Source: Symsagittifera roscoffensis
Taxonomy: Eukaryota > Xenacoelomorpha > Acoela > Convolutidae
DNA: 64,000 nucleotides
Direction of reading: 5' to 3'
Assembly: GCF_963678635.1 (NCBI RefSeq)
Contig: NC_087066.1
Coordinates: forward strand, 11,950,517-12,014,516
A program made the position numbers and the translations under genes. Every line of letters begins with the position of its first letter. Position 1 is the first letter of the stretch. This document shows positions 22,230-32,901 of this stretch, in pieces. Under the pieces are notes generated by a model, which ran no database searches, was not told the origin of the DNA, and saw only the letters and a program-made list of their open reading frames with translations.

Positions 22230-24420
22230 GTTTCCAAGTTTCAAAGAATGTTTGTGGTAGAATGTTTGTGCTCGGGGTGTTTTTTTTCTCCATACAATTT
22301 TTGACATTTTAATTAGCCTTTTTTTGATAGATTTTGTTTTCGTCATCCAAAACATATTGTTGTCTTGAGCTCAAATTTTAAGGAAATTATTTCACCTGTG
22401 ATCATTTTTCATATAATTAGGTAGGTTAAAAGATTTTCATGTTGACCAATTTGTTGCAAATAATGCGGAATACATATTTTGCGCTTTCTTAACACGTAAA
22501 CGGAGATTTAATCCCTCTTTTCCTAAAAATTGTTCCAAAATTGACAAAAAGATGCTATTTGGACTATATAATTTTTTGCTCTAGTTAAAATATACCAGTT
22601 TGTATTTTAAATAGCGTGTAGAGGGCCAGTTTTTAGAAGAAACGGGAAAATGTTCAAGTTTTTGTTTTTGTAAAGTTTCATCAATTGTATCAAAACAAAC
22701 AGCACTACGTACAATTTAAGCACGCCCTGATTCGAGCAGTTTTGTTTTGCCTTCAAAATCATTTTAATTCCAGCAGAGTCTTCTTTGAAGCTTTCATAAT
22801 ATATACATCAACCCATATAATTCGATAACAGCACCAGTGTACAGAAAAAAACAGAATGTGCATTGATAGCCGAAAAAATTGCTGTTTTCGATTTTTTTTT
22901 GTTATAAAGCAGTGCGCTGAAAAATCAATAAAAAATAGAGCAAAAAACAAAAACGGTAAAGATCATCCCAACTTCCTCCACTCAAAACCAATAAGGAATG
23001 AAGGATGTTGTTTTATTGGTGTTTGAGCAATTAATCTCAGGGAGGGAAAATATAACGTTTATCACTAAAATATCAAACCAGAATGAAGCATATTTAAAGG
23101 GAATTGCTCATGATTAATTTCATACATATTGCGCGCAAATGTCGACAGAAATCAACAAGTTGCGCTTTACCGTCGACAGACATAGTTTTCAGATGATGTT
23201 TTTAGAATAAACATATGCCATAATGTTTTTGTAACGGCCTTAGGTAGAAAAAAAAGAGAGCTCAAATAAAACTTTTTCTGTGTCAACATTTTGGCGCAAG
23301 ATATATGGTTTGTTTGTTTATTCAGCTTAACCATTTGACTCGATTTACTTCAAAAACGCTACATTAACATATATACTCAATAAAATATTTTGAGTGAATC
23401 TCTAGCTGACCGAGCTTCTTTCATTTACAAATTGTTTCTGATTGTTTTGCAGAATCTAGCTTCCTTGCCTCGTATCAAAAAGGTACGAGTTTATTTTGAA
23501 TTTTGTGAAGCAAATGCTTATGTTTATGCAGTAGCTACTTTTAGATATTACATATTCAATCAGTTTTCTTTCAACGGCCTTAAAAAGACAAAATGAGATT
23601 TATAAAAAGCTATTTCTCTTGTCGACATTTTGGCGCAAGATATATCGTTTGTTTATTTTACTACATTTACCGCAACAACGCTGCATTTTTATAGGTACTA
23701 ACTAAAATAGCTTGAGCAAATCTCTTGCTGATTGAGCTGCTTTCCTTTACAAATTGTTCCTGATTGTTTTGTAGAGTTAGGCTTTTTTCGCTCATATTAA
23801 AAAGGTGCGATTTTTTCTGTTTTTCTTGAGGAGGGCTAAATTTCATGTGATAGATGCTCCTAAATATTGGTGAGCTAATAGTAACGTAATACTCATAAGC
23901 TGTCAAGGTGGCATTTGGTGGCGTAAACTTCGCAAAAAATGAAATTCTAATCAAGTGTTAGAAATCAAGAAATTTTTCGGACAACTTTTGAGATTATTAA
24001 ACAACTTCGAGATTTCAGCAATTTTGTAGTTGCAATGAACCAACGAATTTTAATTTCATTTCTCTCTTGCATCGTTTTAGTATCTTGACTGATCGTTGCA
24101 CCTGATTTTTGGAAAAGTCATCCATCTTTTTTAATGTCTCGTTCCGATCCATTGTCACTAGTACTTCTTCTGATTGTTCTGTTTGATTTTAAATTTCATT
24201 TGTGATCTGATGTTAGCCCTGCGTGCTCTCTGGATTACGTAAGTAGTCAAAAAAATTCTATCTCCTATATATTTTTGAACATTGCTTTTTAATGCTCGGT
24301 TCATTCCCAGCTGTCATCTTAAATGATGTTGCTTGTTGATCCTTTAGTAGTCTGTCTCATTATCTCTCTTTTTGCTCCGACCATACCATTGAAACTGGGG
24401 AGCAACTTTGTATTTGGGTG
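22230..24420 (+). repeat. Dispersed repeat R1, long copy 2
   Basis: It shares with copy 1 the TTTGTGCTCGGGG motif, the AAACGGAGATTTAATCCCTC block near 22,499, the GCCCTGATTCGAGCAGTTTTG block at 22,723, and the long right part. Inside, a segment of about 300 bases is tandemly doubled (23,270-23,500 and 23,585-23,830). Both halves carry the CATTTTGGCGCAAGATATAT motif and GATTGTTTTG(C/T)AGA. Copy 1 has this part only once (about 2,630-2,820). Confidence 0.65.
23667..24380 (-). pseudogene. Decayed coding segment inside repeat R1 (copy 2)
   Basis: The open frame 23,667-23,954 (95 codons) includes YYVTISSPIFRSIYH, the counterpart of a segment in copy 1. Upstream on the same strand, a broken stretch to about 24,380 contains MDRNETLKKMDDFSKNQ, also matched in copy 1. 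In copy 2 that upstream part has stops, while the downstream part is longer and more open than in copy 1. The two copies therefore broke independently. The protein family is unrecognised. Confidence 0.45.
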
Positions 24421-26300
24421 TGTTTTAGTTTTACAGTCGTGATTCGAACCACATCAGAAAATTTAAAAAAAAAATCCCCTGTGTCGAGAAAAAGTCGGTT
24501 TGAGTTTTTCCAACTTTTTGTCCTATTTCGAGCGAACAAAGCGAGCGATCAGGCTTACAACAGCTTAATTGTGCCAAAATCATGCCTAAAAATCCTAAAT
24601 TTAAAAAATGTAAATTAGTTTTTGGACTTTTTAAATTCCAATTTGAGAACCAAAAGTCTTAGAAAAATCTGCAAAAATAATTGAAAAAATAAAGATCCTT
24701 TTCTCTACCTCGCAGAAAAGAATCACAATAATTGAAAAAAATTAAGGTTTTTGCAGTTTTTTTTAGGATTTTTTCTTATTCTGTGCTAGTTGCACAGTAA
24801 CCGGCTATCCTTTTTTTCTCAAAGTTTTCCAATCTTTTTGGCGCATCTCTCAATTTCATTTTTGTGTCTTCTTTTTTCTTTGTGCTCTAAATCAATTTCC
24901 TTTTCTTCACGTTTTCCCAATGTACTTGCCTTTTTTCCATGTTCTCACCTCGAAGCCTTCTCTCCAAAATAAAGTTTTAAAATTGTTTCTTTCACTTTTT
25001 TCTTTGATCTATTCAGTGATATTCTCCTGCTGCCGTGTGCGAGTTAAAGAAAGTCGAGGTAAAGAAAGTGGTGTTTTTTCCACAGGATGGTAAATATCTA
25101 ATACAGTTTCTCTCTCTTTTTAGATATAAGCTAAACGCCAACTTTAAAAAATTTAGTGAGACCGGTCAGTGGGTTTTACAGAAGGCGCTACTAATTAATC
25201 ACAAAACTTTCACTAAATAAAGGAAGGTATTTTTTTGAAACTTTTTTTATAACGGAAACTATATATTCACTAATTAGAAATGTGATTAAAAAGTATAGTA
25301 AAATCACTAAATTAAAAATCATTGAAAAAGTGTCGAACAAAATCCTTGTCAACAGCGGCAAAAAAAACACAAAACCTATAATCCGTTGATGTGCAAGTAG
25401 CGCACGATGTTCCGACCATAGTCTTATAAAGTACAGCAGCTTGTGTTTTCAACTTTGTGTCATTTTTTCAGCGTGGTGTGATAAAAGGATCTGAAGGAGG
25501 TCTTAGACCTCAGACATATTTGACAGTCAAAATGAAATAAGCAAATTGCAACAAATTTCGCAGAAAAATGACTAAAAAAAATAAATCAAAAAAGTCCAAA
25601 AAATCAGTTCCTTTGCAGTGTTTTAAAATTTTGATTTATTTTAAGGTCAAAATTTACTTTTATTCATGTGAATTTAAGTTTTTCACGGCTTAAGTTAAAC
25701 TATTGTGGCAAGCAGTTTTTTTTTGTATTAGAGCTATTAAATTAAGCAGTTTTTTTGTATTAGAAGGTTAAAGAGAGGGCAAGTGTTTTTTAAAATTTTT
25801 TACTGGCTTGCATTTGTTTGCATATATACTCAGGCAAGCAGCCACTTTGAATTTATCAACCGTGGTTTAAAGTAAGCTATTGTAAGCTATGAAATAAGCT
25901 ATTAGGTTATAAAAATCAGCAATTGTTAAGCCCGATCGCTCGCTTTATTCGCTCAAGTTTTTTATTAACGTTCGAATTTCGACTGAAAGGGATTTTATAT
26001 GATATATACAATTTCGGCAATTGTTTGTGATACCTGATTTTTCGTAGAATACAAAAAACACGGAGCCGGTTGCTGTGCAAGTAGCACAGATTGTTTCGAC
26101 CATAATTATATAAGAAAGGAAAAATGTTCTTTTTTTGTTTCTTCATATTAGTAGCGTTTTTGTGCGTTTTTTGATTTGACAATTATACGATCGCGTAAAC
26201 AAATCGTGAAAAAGGCATAAATGACATCAGTTGTTTTAAAAAAATTATTAGCATACAAAAAATGAAAAAATGAATTTGAAATTTTTATTCGCATTTTTTA
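24421..26300. other. Gene-poor stretch with one R2 repeat copy
   Basis: Copy 2 of R2 occupies about 25,765-25,880 (GGTTAAAGAGAGGGCAAG, then TTTGTTTGCATATATACTCA). The ORF at 25,035-25,220 has splice-like sites (CGAG/GTAAAG; CTTTTTAG) but no frame survives the implied splice. T-rich ORFs elsewhere are low-complexity. I found nothing else. Confidence 0.45.
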
Positions 26301-26309
26301 CACACATTA

Positions 26310-26501
26310 CGAGGCCAAACTGTGCACTGGATAGGAGCACAGTTTTGTGTCTGTATGTTCCAGGGTTCCAGAGACAAGTCTTTAAACTTGTGAAAAATTT
26401 GTCGGAACGATCAAAAGAAAGTAAAGAACAAAAGAAGAACAAAGGGAGCGTCCTTGTTGCGGAATCCGCTTAAAATGCACAAAATGCACAGTTTGGCCTC
26501 G
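26310..26501. mobile_element. 192-bp MITE with perfect terminal inverted repeats
   Basis: The ends CGAGGCCAAACTGTGCA and TGCACAGTTTGGCCTCG are perfect inverted repeats, and each is flanked by TA. The flanking symmetry extends six further bases (ACATTA/TAATGT). A TA duplication and small size suit a Tc1/mariner-type non-autonomous element, although the family cannot be fixed from the ends alone. The interior has no coding content. Confidence 0.75.
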
Positions 26502-27271
26502 TAATGTAATATATTTTTTTTATATAAAAAACATCTTTAAGCGCCAAATGAACCATCAAAAAATAGTTTTTCTTGTAGTTAATATAAGTTCCGTAGTCTT
26601 AAAAGCTTATAAAAGTAAAATTTTCATATATCGAGCGTTACTCGATGGCGTTACTCGCTCGAAATAAGACTAAACCTCAAATCAAGTTTTTCTCGGAACT
26701 GTGAAAATTTTTTGAACGTTTTTCAGTGTTTTCTTTAAATCAAGACTGAAATAGTTTTAATATGATACATCACTCGATCCATTCCGATGATTAATTGTGG
26801 TACCGGAACAAAAACGAATACACAATCGAAGGCAAAGTTCCTCCCCATTTTGCAAATGGTCGGAATAATTACAGAGAATAGACTTAAAAATTCGAAGTTA
26901 TTGACATACGCACTGCTTCACCATTACCACTATAGATTTAAAAAATAAATACTAGACAGCTGCCAGAATAACACCAAACAAATCACTATCAAACTAGGGC
27001 AAGCTAGTTACAGCTTTTTTGGATCGCGCCATTTTTATATTTCATAACAATCCCTGTTTTTTTGGTCTGAAATTACAAAAATTTGGTCGCGCCGGTCTTG
27101 AACTGGCTAACTTGTTTCTTATCTTAAATTTTCTTTTCGAAAGTTCTTCTATTAAAATCTATTTTCTACTTTTGCCAAAGTAAACTAATTATATTTTTAG
27201 TGCTAGTATTAAAGTAAATTGACCTATTTCATATTTTCACGCCGATAAAATTAAGCGTTCGTTTTGTACAG

Positions 27272-27799
27272 ATGGGTTCTAATTCAACTGAAGATTTTGA
27301 CATTACAAAGAACATGGTTGACAAATGCCTGGATCACGGTTTGGATGGATGCGAGATGGTCTGCATTGAAACAGAATGCAAACAATTCAATAGTGGCCAA
27401 CCAGCTCCTCTGTGTCAAAGATGCGTCAGTCAAGACCATGACTCGCATAAAATGCGATGCTGGACGAAAGTGAAGAAGGAAGAAATCGAAAGGAAATCTG
27501 GTGTGCTCAAACGGAAGCGCCGATTAGCGCAAATACCGCTGAAAGATTTCAAACCAAAAGATGAATCGGATGTCTTTCATCCGAGAGGTTTTCTAAAACG
27601 AGCACTGATCAAAGCGATAGCTGAGGAACCATCAAGCAGTGAAAAACATCACCTGATCGAATTCAGTGAAAACTTAACTGAGAAAATCCAAAAGTTGTCA
27701 GCTGCAATCGACCGAGAAACTACACTGATGCGATTCGAAAAGAAAGGAGATTCTTCTGCTCAATCGGGACCAAATACAAGAGGATCTAAAAACAATTGA
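27272..27799 (+). CDS. B-box-like zinc finger protein, family member 2
   Basis: The protein has 175 residues and starts at an ATG directly after an acceptor-like TTTTGTACAG, so a 5' intron is likely. Residues 19-62 hold C-x2-H-x8-C-x4-C-x10-C-x2-C-x4-H-x2-H (CLDHGLDGCEMVC ... CQRCVSQDHDSHKMRCW), eight ligands in B-box order. A basic helical stretch (KKEEIERK ... KRKRR) and a probable coiled-coil tail (SENLTEKIQKLSAAIDRE) follow. Members 1 and 3 share CLDHG, the V-C...C spacing, QPxPxC and, less clearly, the tail. The protein probably mediates protein binding, with location unknown. There is no RING domain, so it is not a typical TRIM protein. Confidence 0.75.
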   Translation: MGSNSTEDFDITKNMVDKCLDHGLDGCEMVCIETECKQFNSGQPAPLCQRCVSQDHDSHKMRCWTKVKKEEIERKSGVLKRKRRLAQIPLKDFKPKDESDVFHPRGFLKRALIKAIAEEPSSSEKHHLIEFSENLTEKIQKLSAAIDRETTLMRFEKKGDSSAQSGPNTRGSKNN

Positions 27800-28170
27800 A
27801 CCGGCCTCCTACTCATACTAATGGACTCGACCTTTGTAATTTTTAAATGTGAACGTTCTGAATTGTTAATAGAAATTTCGAACAGATTACGGAGACTGAA
27901 AATTTAGCCATATTCATTATTGACAAAATGGGATCAATTGAACAATTTTGGTCTCTGGTTCCTAATGACCAATTGAGCTAGCCCCCCTTCAAGCAAAACG
28001 ACAAACCCAATCAAATCGAACGCGAGCAGGTAGTTAATGTGTAGTTAGCATGTAATTGATTTACCGACTGTAGTTTTTCTGACCGACTGTCGGGAAAAAA
28101 TTGAAAATTATGAGAAAAAAAATTAAATACTTTTTTATTAGGTTTGGTGGAGATTGCTCAATTGATCCAC

Positions 28171-28302
28171 GAGCTGTCTCTGAGTCTCTGAGTCTCTTTG
28201 TAAAGCAGTATTGTTAGTGAGGAAAGTATTCATCATAATTCTTTTTTATCTTTCCTTTATTAATAACAATACTGCTTTACAAAGAGACTCAGAGACAGCT
28301 GG
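28171..28302. repeat. Long hairpin, about 45-base arms
   Basis: The left arm AGCTGTCTCTGAGTCTCT... and the right arm ...AGAGACTCAGAGACAGCT are near-perfect inverted copies around a loop of about 40 bases. The left arm has one extra GAGTCTCT unit. It probably is a foldback or MITE remnant. It lies between the 3' ends of the B-box-like gene and the CUB gene, which converge. Confidence 0.8.
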
Positions 28303-28342
28303 TAATAACAATGTGATAAAAATACAAATACGAATTGAAAAA

Positions 28343-28348
28343 TTTATT
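28343..28348 (-). terminator. Polyadenylation signal of the CUB gene
   Basis: AATAAA on the minus strand lies about 20 bases after the predicted stop codon of the CUB-domain gene, in the expected region for 3' end formation. Confidence 0.55.
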
Positions 28349-28368
28349 AAACGTAAAAAAAATATGAC

Positions 28369-31300
28369 TTAGATCCATGCCAATTTTTCTACTGATGTTG
28401 TTACGGCGGAATAATCAAAAACAAGGTAACCTTTGGAGCCCTTATACTCTCGGCTAAAGGCTCTTGATACTATTTCATTAACAGTGTGCAGACAAACGAA
28501 CTTTCAATAACCATTAAATAACATCGAAATTGTCATAAAAACGGAATAAAACCTTATTAGGATTTTTTTTGAACATTATCAAGAATAGGAATTGAATATA
28601 AAACAATTCGAATACTAAACAGATAGTTACTATTATCCGCTGAGATGACCATAAGATCTGGGACGCTTGAAAACAGGCTAGATGCTAGTAGTATGGTGCT
28701 CTCACAAACGGTGATGGTGTTGGCAAAAAGTTCGTTATTTCTAATTTTATCTGTGCAATGAACTCACTTAGACACAACTAATAATAATCATAAAAAGCCA
28801 AGAATTAATGTAAGCACTATGGAAAAACAAACTCTCACCGGAAATGACGTACTGGCAGCTGGATGCTGGCAGGTACTTGATCTTTCCGTCCACTTCTCTG
28901 GTTTCCGAGAATATCTCCCCGCTCACTCCAGACACAGAGCGGATGGTGTTGTTGCATTTGAACTAAGAACAGTCCTAATTGACTTGGGTATAAATTTTTC
29001 TCCCAAAGAAATGGATCGTTACAGTGTTTCATGTTTTTTATTCCGGAACAAGGATAGGTTTTTTTATCACATTATCATTCTCATATAGGCTCCTCTACCA
29101 AATCCCTTCCACGCACAAGGTCTGTCAGATTTCTAATTTGTGCCAGCACGTCCAATTGTCGAATTGGTTGCTGCGCTAGCATACCCGGGTCGAGGTGTTC
29201 GACTTATGTTTCAATTTTTTCGACCAAAAATTGTTATGTTTCGACCGTCTTCACCAGATTTTGGCATGTTTCGACTATCTCGACCTAATTTTGTTATGCT
29301 TTGACTTTCTCGACCCAATAAAAATGTGTTGGGTTTTTTTCGACCCAATTCAGATATGTCTCGACTTTCTTGACAGTCTCGACCCGCACCGAAGTTTCTC
29401 CGATTATTATCTATTATCTGACGATTTTGTGGTCGAACAAAAAATTATTCTTTTAATAATCAATTATCTGGTGATTTTGTGGTCGCAGAGTAAAATAATC
29501 GATTATATGGATTTTTTTTTCAATTATATTGCAATTATAATAGATTATAATAGATTCCCGCACCGAACGCCCATGGATCATAATCGATTATAATGCCATA
29601 ATATGGTTCGCAAAAAAATGACAAAATAATCGATTAAAATCCATTAAAAATGGATTATAATCCTAATATTTTTTTGTCAATATAATCCATATAATCCATT
29701 ATAATCGATTTTAGACGATTATAATGGATTTTTTTGAGGGGTTAATCATGAAATTCACAAACTATTCAAAGTTATTTTATTTCCTGTTTAGTGCAGTTGC
29801 TACGTATTACGTCGTTTCATTAAATATTACATTTCAGAACAAAAATTCTACTTTTTGGTCTCTGTTTTAAAATTCATCGCAGTTTAACACTTCATTTTAC
29901 TGTTTTTTTTTTAACCACAAACTCCCCCCCCCCCATTTAAACACATTTGGGGGGGGGGGTAAAAAGCTGGAGGGGCCGAGGGATGACAAAAACAATAGAT
30001 TTTGTTGCAGTTTTATGGCAATTTCAGGGCGAAAAAAAAAGATTTTGTTGAGATTATGCGGAGATAAAAAAACATTTTAGAGGAATTATAAGGCAATATA
30101 TTCTTCATGAAAATAATCTATTTACTTTTTTTTATTATAGAAAATGTTGCTTGAATTGGTTACAGATAATCGATTATAATTGCAATATTTTCGGCAACAT
30201 TTCCTCAAAATAATCTATTTTTATCCGAGAAATTTCAGTGCGGGGACCGGCATTTTTAAAGGTTTATGTCTTCGACCCCGCATAGATATGTGCTCGACCA
30301 ACAAAGGGTATGTTTAGACTGTACCGATTATCTCGACAGACAGAGAAGTTTTCTCGCTTCTTATCGGCTGTGTTTGCTCCAAGCTGCTTAAAATGCTTTT
30401 CTTGTCGCTCAGTGAAAACAAATCTGGTTCAAGTTTTATTTCAAATTTTGGAAGTGAAAAATTATTGCTTTTAGTATCAATGGAATAGCTCAGATAGCGA
30501 GAAAGTTTCTATTGCGTTTCTATCAAACTTTTCTCATTTTTTTGATGCAGTCGATTTGTGGAAATGGTACTCAAATTTTCTTAAAACGACCGATTTTTTA
30601 ATGATGAGTTTGCATTTTTAACAATTTTGTCGTTGCCCCAATAATTAGCTAACGTTTTTGTGGGTCATGAGTAGGCTTCCAAATGGCGCAAAATTTTCAG
30701 TCGCAAAACTGTACTTGCTCGACTTTCAAAGTCGAAACAAAAGTCGAGCACCTCGACCCGGGTAGAAACAAACTGTTACAAAAATTCAAATTGTTTTCGT
30801 CTAGTTTCTTGCATCACGCCATTTTTTGCGCATGGCCTGATGCAAGAAACTAGACGAAAACGTATCACATGAGTAATTTAGACATAATTGACTAGAGTTC
30901 TTCAAAGAGTGAGCAAAAAAACATTCTTGTAAAATCTTTTTTAAATGTTTTTTTTCTTGCCAAAATTTTCATCGTAACAAACCACAAAATTTAGGTTAAA
31001 AAATAGCTTTTTCTTTTAACAGTTTGCTTTCCACGTTCAAATTAATTTAGAAACAAAAAATTCAAATAAATTTTTCTTGTAAATAATTTAGTTTTTTGGT
31101 TTTTTCAATTTTCCTTCTAATCACGACCTCAAAGGCTCGATCCTTTATGAGGATTTTTTGTGTTACATAATTTTGCGTGTAAGAAAACTGAAACGGTAAA
31201 AAAAAATGAAACACACCCGAAGTCAAAGATTCTTCTAACTTTCAGTCGTCGGAACAATAAACCTTTTGTTGGTTCTGAAGGTTTCCTGTCACGTTCACGC

Positions 31301-32190
31301 CACTAAAAACTCATATGAAAAAAAGGAAAAAAGGCGTTAGAACTTTGAGGGCTCTTTTTCTTGTTCGATTGTTATAAAAAACTGGCATGAGTCATAGTTA
31401 AGCCATGGCAAACGTATGTGGTCATGATACTCAACCTTGTGAAACCACTAGTTACATCATATAATTGATGTTTATTTGAGGTGGGGGATAAGGAGAAAGA
31501 GCCAATCTGAGTTACATATTATCAGAACTATCTAATTCTCCAACTTTCAAAGATTTAAGTTTGTTTTTGGACTAAATTCTAAAAAATGTTTGAGCCGACT
31601 ATAATGATTTTTCGGCGCTCCCAGGACAATATAAAGACCTGTTTTTGTCGTTTTTGGGCCATGTTTGGAAATTTTGACCACAAAATTGCGTTTTATTTTG
31701 GCGCTCGCTCACCATCAAAATTAATAAATATTGGCTCCAAAAGCGCCTTAAGAAAAATTTTGGGGTTGGTCGGCCGAAAAAAGATGACATAAAATAATAA
31801 CAAAGGGAAGACCCTTTGGTTGTCGATAGGGTCGAATTCCCAAGGGGGGGGGGGTTATATCTCGTCAGTGTCAGTTTATCTCGTCAATTTGTATATAGAC
31901 ATCAGCTCCCTATTGGCGAAGATTGGTCACAGTTTTCGTTTGCTTTATCACTGATTTTTAACTCTATGCGGGGGTGGGGGGAGGGGGTATCTTCATGACT
32001 ATAATTTTATGATGGGGTGAGAAACTGAGATCTCTCTCACCTCCTGTTCCTGTGAAGACACCTCAAGACTGGCTCTTCCTGTGTCCAACTGGAACACCTG
32101 AACTCCTCCCACATTGGGAACCAAGAGAGAAGTGACGAACAGCAATCGAGTAATTAAATTTAAACACAACAACTGATTCATTCGACTCAT
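28369..32190 (-). CDS. Secreted CUB-domain protein, four exons
   Basis: The exons are 32,190-32,041, 28,962-28,839, 28,750-28,616 and 28,469-28,369, giving 169 residues. Exon 1 starts at ATG and encodes a signal peptide (LITRLLFVTSLLVPNVGG); its donor is GAG/GTGAGA. Exon 2 follows TTCTTAG. The three junction phases (0, 1, 1) keep one frame. Residues 53-158 read as a CUB domain, an extracellular beta-sandwich: FKCNNT, SSCQYVIS (C86), TVCES (C107), DLMVISADNS and the closing GSKGYLVFDYSA. Only three domain cysteines are seen, not four. The penultimate donor (A/GTATTC) is the weakest site. Intron 1 (3,078 nt) contains nested transposons. Partner and role are unknown. Confidence 0.65.
29184..30762. 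mobile_element. 1.58-kb TIR element (outer) in a CUB-gene intron
   Basis: The ends read CCCGGGTCGAGGTG(T/C)TCGACTT inward from both sides, about 30 bases with two mismatches, and are flanked by TA. Next to each end are irregular repeats built on ATGTTTCGAC and TCGACC, about six on the left over 190 bases and fewer on the right. The middle is occupied by a second element (29,383-30,244). Without that insert it is about 0.7 kb with no coding capacity, so it is non-autonomous. TA flanks fit Tc1/mariner but the family is unassigned. Confidence 0.7.
29383..30244. mobile_element. 862-bp MITE (inner), family with ATCGATTATAAT motifs
   Basis: The ends read CCCGCAC(C/T)GAA(A/G)TTTCTC from both sides. 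The interior is rich in ATCGATTATAATGGATT-like sequence, and its centre has a C13/G11 inverted run (29,924-29,961). A second family member in opposite orientation is at 39,511-40,509. They share the stretch GTAGCAACTGCACTAAACAG. The flanking target sequence is ambiguous (GA or GAC). It is inserted in the outer element, so it is the younger of the two. Confidence 0.7.
30793..30861. repeat. Perfect 24-bp hairpin
   Basis: GTTTTCGTCTAGTTTCTTGC... (30,793-30,816) pairs without mismatch to 30,838-30,861, around a 21-base loop whose own ends can also pair in part. It begins 31 bases after the outer TIR element, inside the first CUB-gene intron. It may be the centre of a small foldback element. Confidence 0.85.
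31570..31870 (-). repeat. Dispersed repeat R3, inverted joined copy
   Basis: Reverse complement of the pieces at 4,440-4,690 and 5,640-5,800: shared blocks are TTTTCGGCCGACCAACC, TTATTATTTTAT and TTGTGGTCAAAATTTCC. A G12 run follows at 31,843. It lies near the start of CUB-gene intron 1. Confidence 0.55.
31969..31988 (+). other. G-quadruplex-type run
   Basis: GGGGGTGGGGGGAGGGGG has three G-runs of at least five, enough to form a four-layer-capable motif if the middle run splits. It lies about 70 bases inside CUB-gene intron 1, so the C-rich version would be in the transcript. Confidence 0.5.
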
Positions 32191-32419
32191 TTCATTGACA
32201 TATTAATTTCACGAAAATTAGAATAATAAAATCTCGGCAGTCTTTAGTGTTGTAAGTGATTCCGACAGTTAGAACAATGAAAAGTTGTCAATTTTGAAAA
32301 TTCACGTTTGAAACTAGGTAAACTGTGCACGCTTCGAAAACATTGAAGTAAATTTTGTCGACAAAGTTAGGGGAGTTCAACTGTCGCGAAAGCTATGATT
32401 TAGCAACTAGTTCCAGTAA

Positions 32420-32786
32420 AATTTTGTAGCACACATTAAGCAGAATCTGGCTTATAGAGTGGAAAATTTCAAAAGCAACGGGCCTGCATTACCAACGGAA
32501 ACAGTCTTTAATACCGAATACGGTTGCGAAATGTTTTCTTTTATTTTGGCAAATTTGGGAGACCAACACATTCACGGTCTTTTCCCGTTCTTAAATTCGA
32601 CCCAAGTCTACCAACTCCAAGCAAAATATCACGAGGTATTTAAAATGATTTATTCCACTCTTAGCGTGAGTTTTTCTGCGTTAGTTTAGGGCCCATTTTC
32701 ATGTTATACAAAAGTACAATAGTTTCAATGGTAATTTTTGAAAGTGGTTCTTTCAGTGGTTGGTTTGGCCTGGAAACGACTTTTAG
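32420..32786 (+). CDS. Possible two-exon gene end, F-box-like
   Basis: An open frame from 32,420 to 32,665 reads MFSFILANLGDQHIHGLFPF and YQLQAKYHEVFKM and ends at a very good donor (AGC/GTGAGT). A CTTTCAG acceptor ends at 32,756, and the next exon stays in frame for nine codons to TAG 32,784-32,786. The short helical segment with a leucine/histidine pattern is faintly F-box-like, but not enough to name. No ATG precedes it. Its 5' part would have to lie within 230 bases of the divergent CUB gene start, or the piece is a pseudogene. There is no AATAAA nearby. Confidence 0.35.
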
Positions 32787-32847
32787 ATACATAAGTGTTT
32801 GGAACACATTTCTCGCAAAAAAATACGCTGAGGACTAGAACCATTGG

Positions 32848-32901
32848 ACCAAGTGAACTATCTCTCCCCTAAATCAAACAGGGGGAGATAGTTCACTTGG
32901 T
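32848..32901. repeat. Hairpin, 17-bp perfect stem
   Basis: ACCAAGTGAACTATCTC is repeated inverted at 32,885-32,901, with adjoining CCCC/GGGG runs extending the stem past one mismatch, and a loop of about 11 bases. It starts 62 bases after the stop codon of the F-box-like piece, so it could lie in its 3' UTR. Confidence 0.8.

Noticed and set aside
25035-25220. Two-exon gene with sites CGAG/GTAAAG and CTTTTTAG
   Set aside because: No frame stays open through the implied splice, and the unspliced frame has no ATG.
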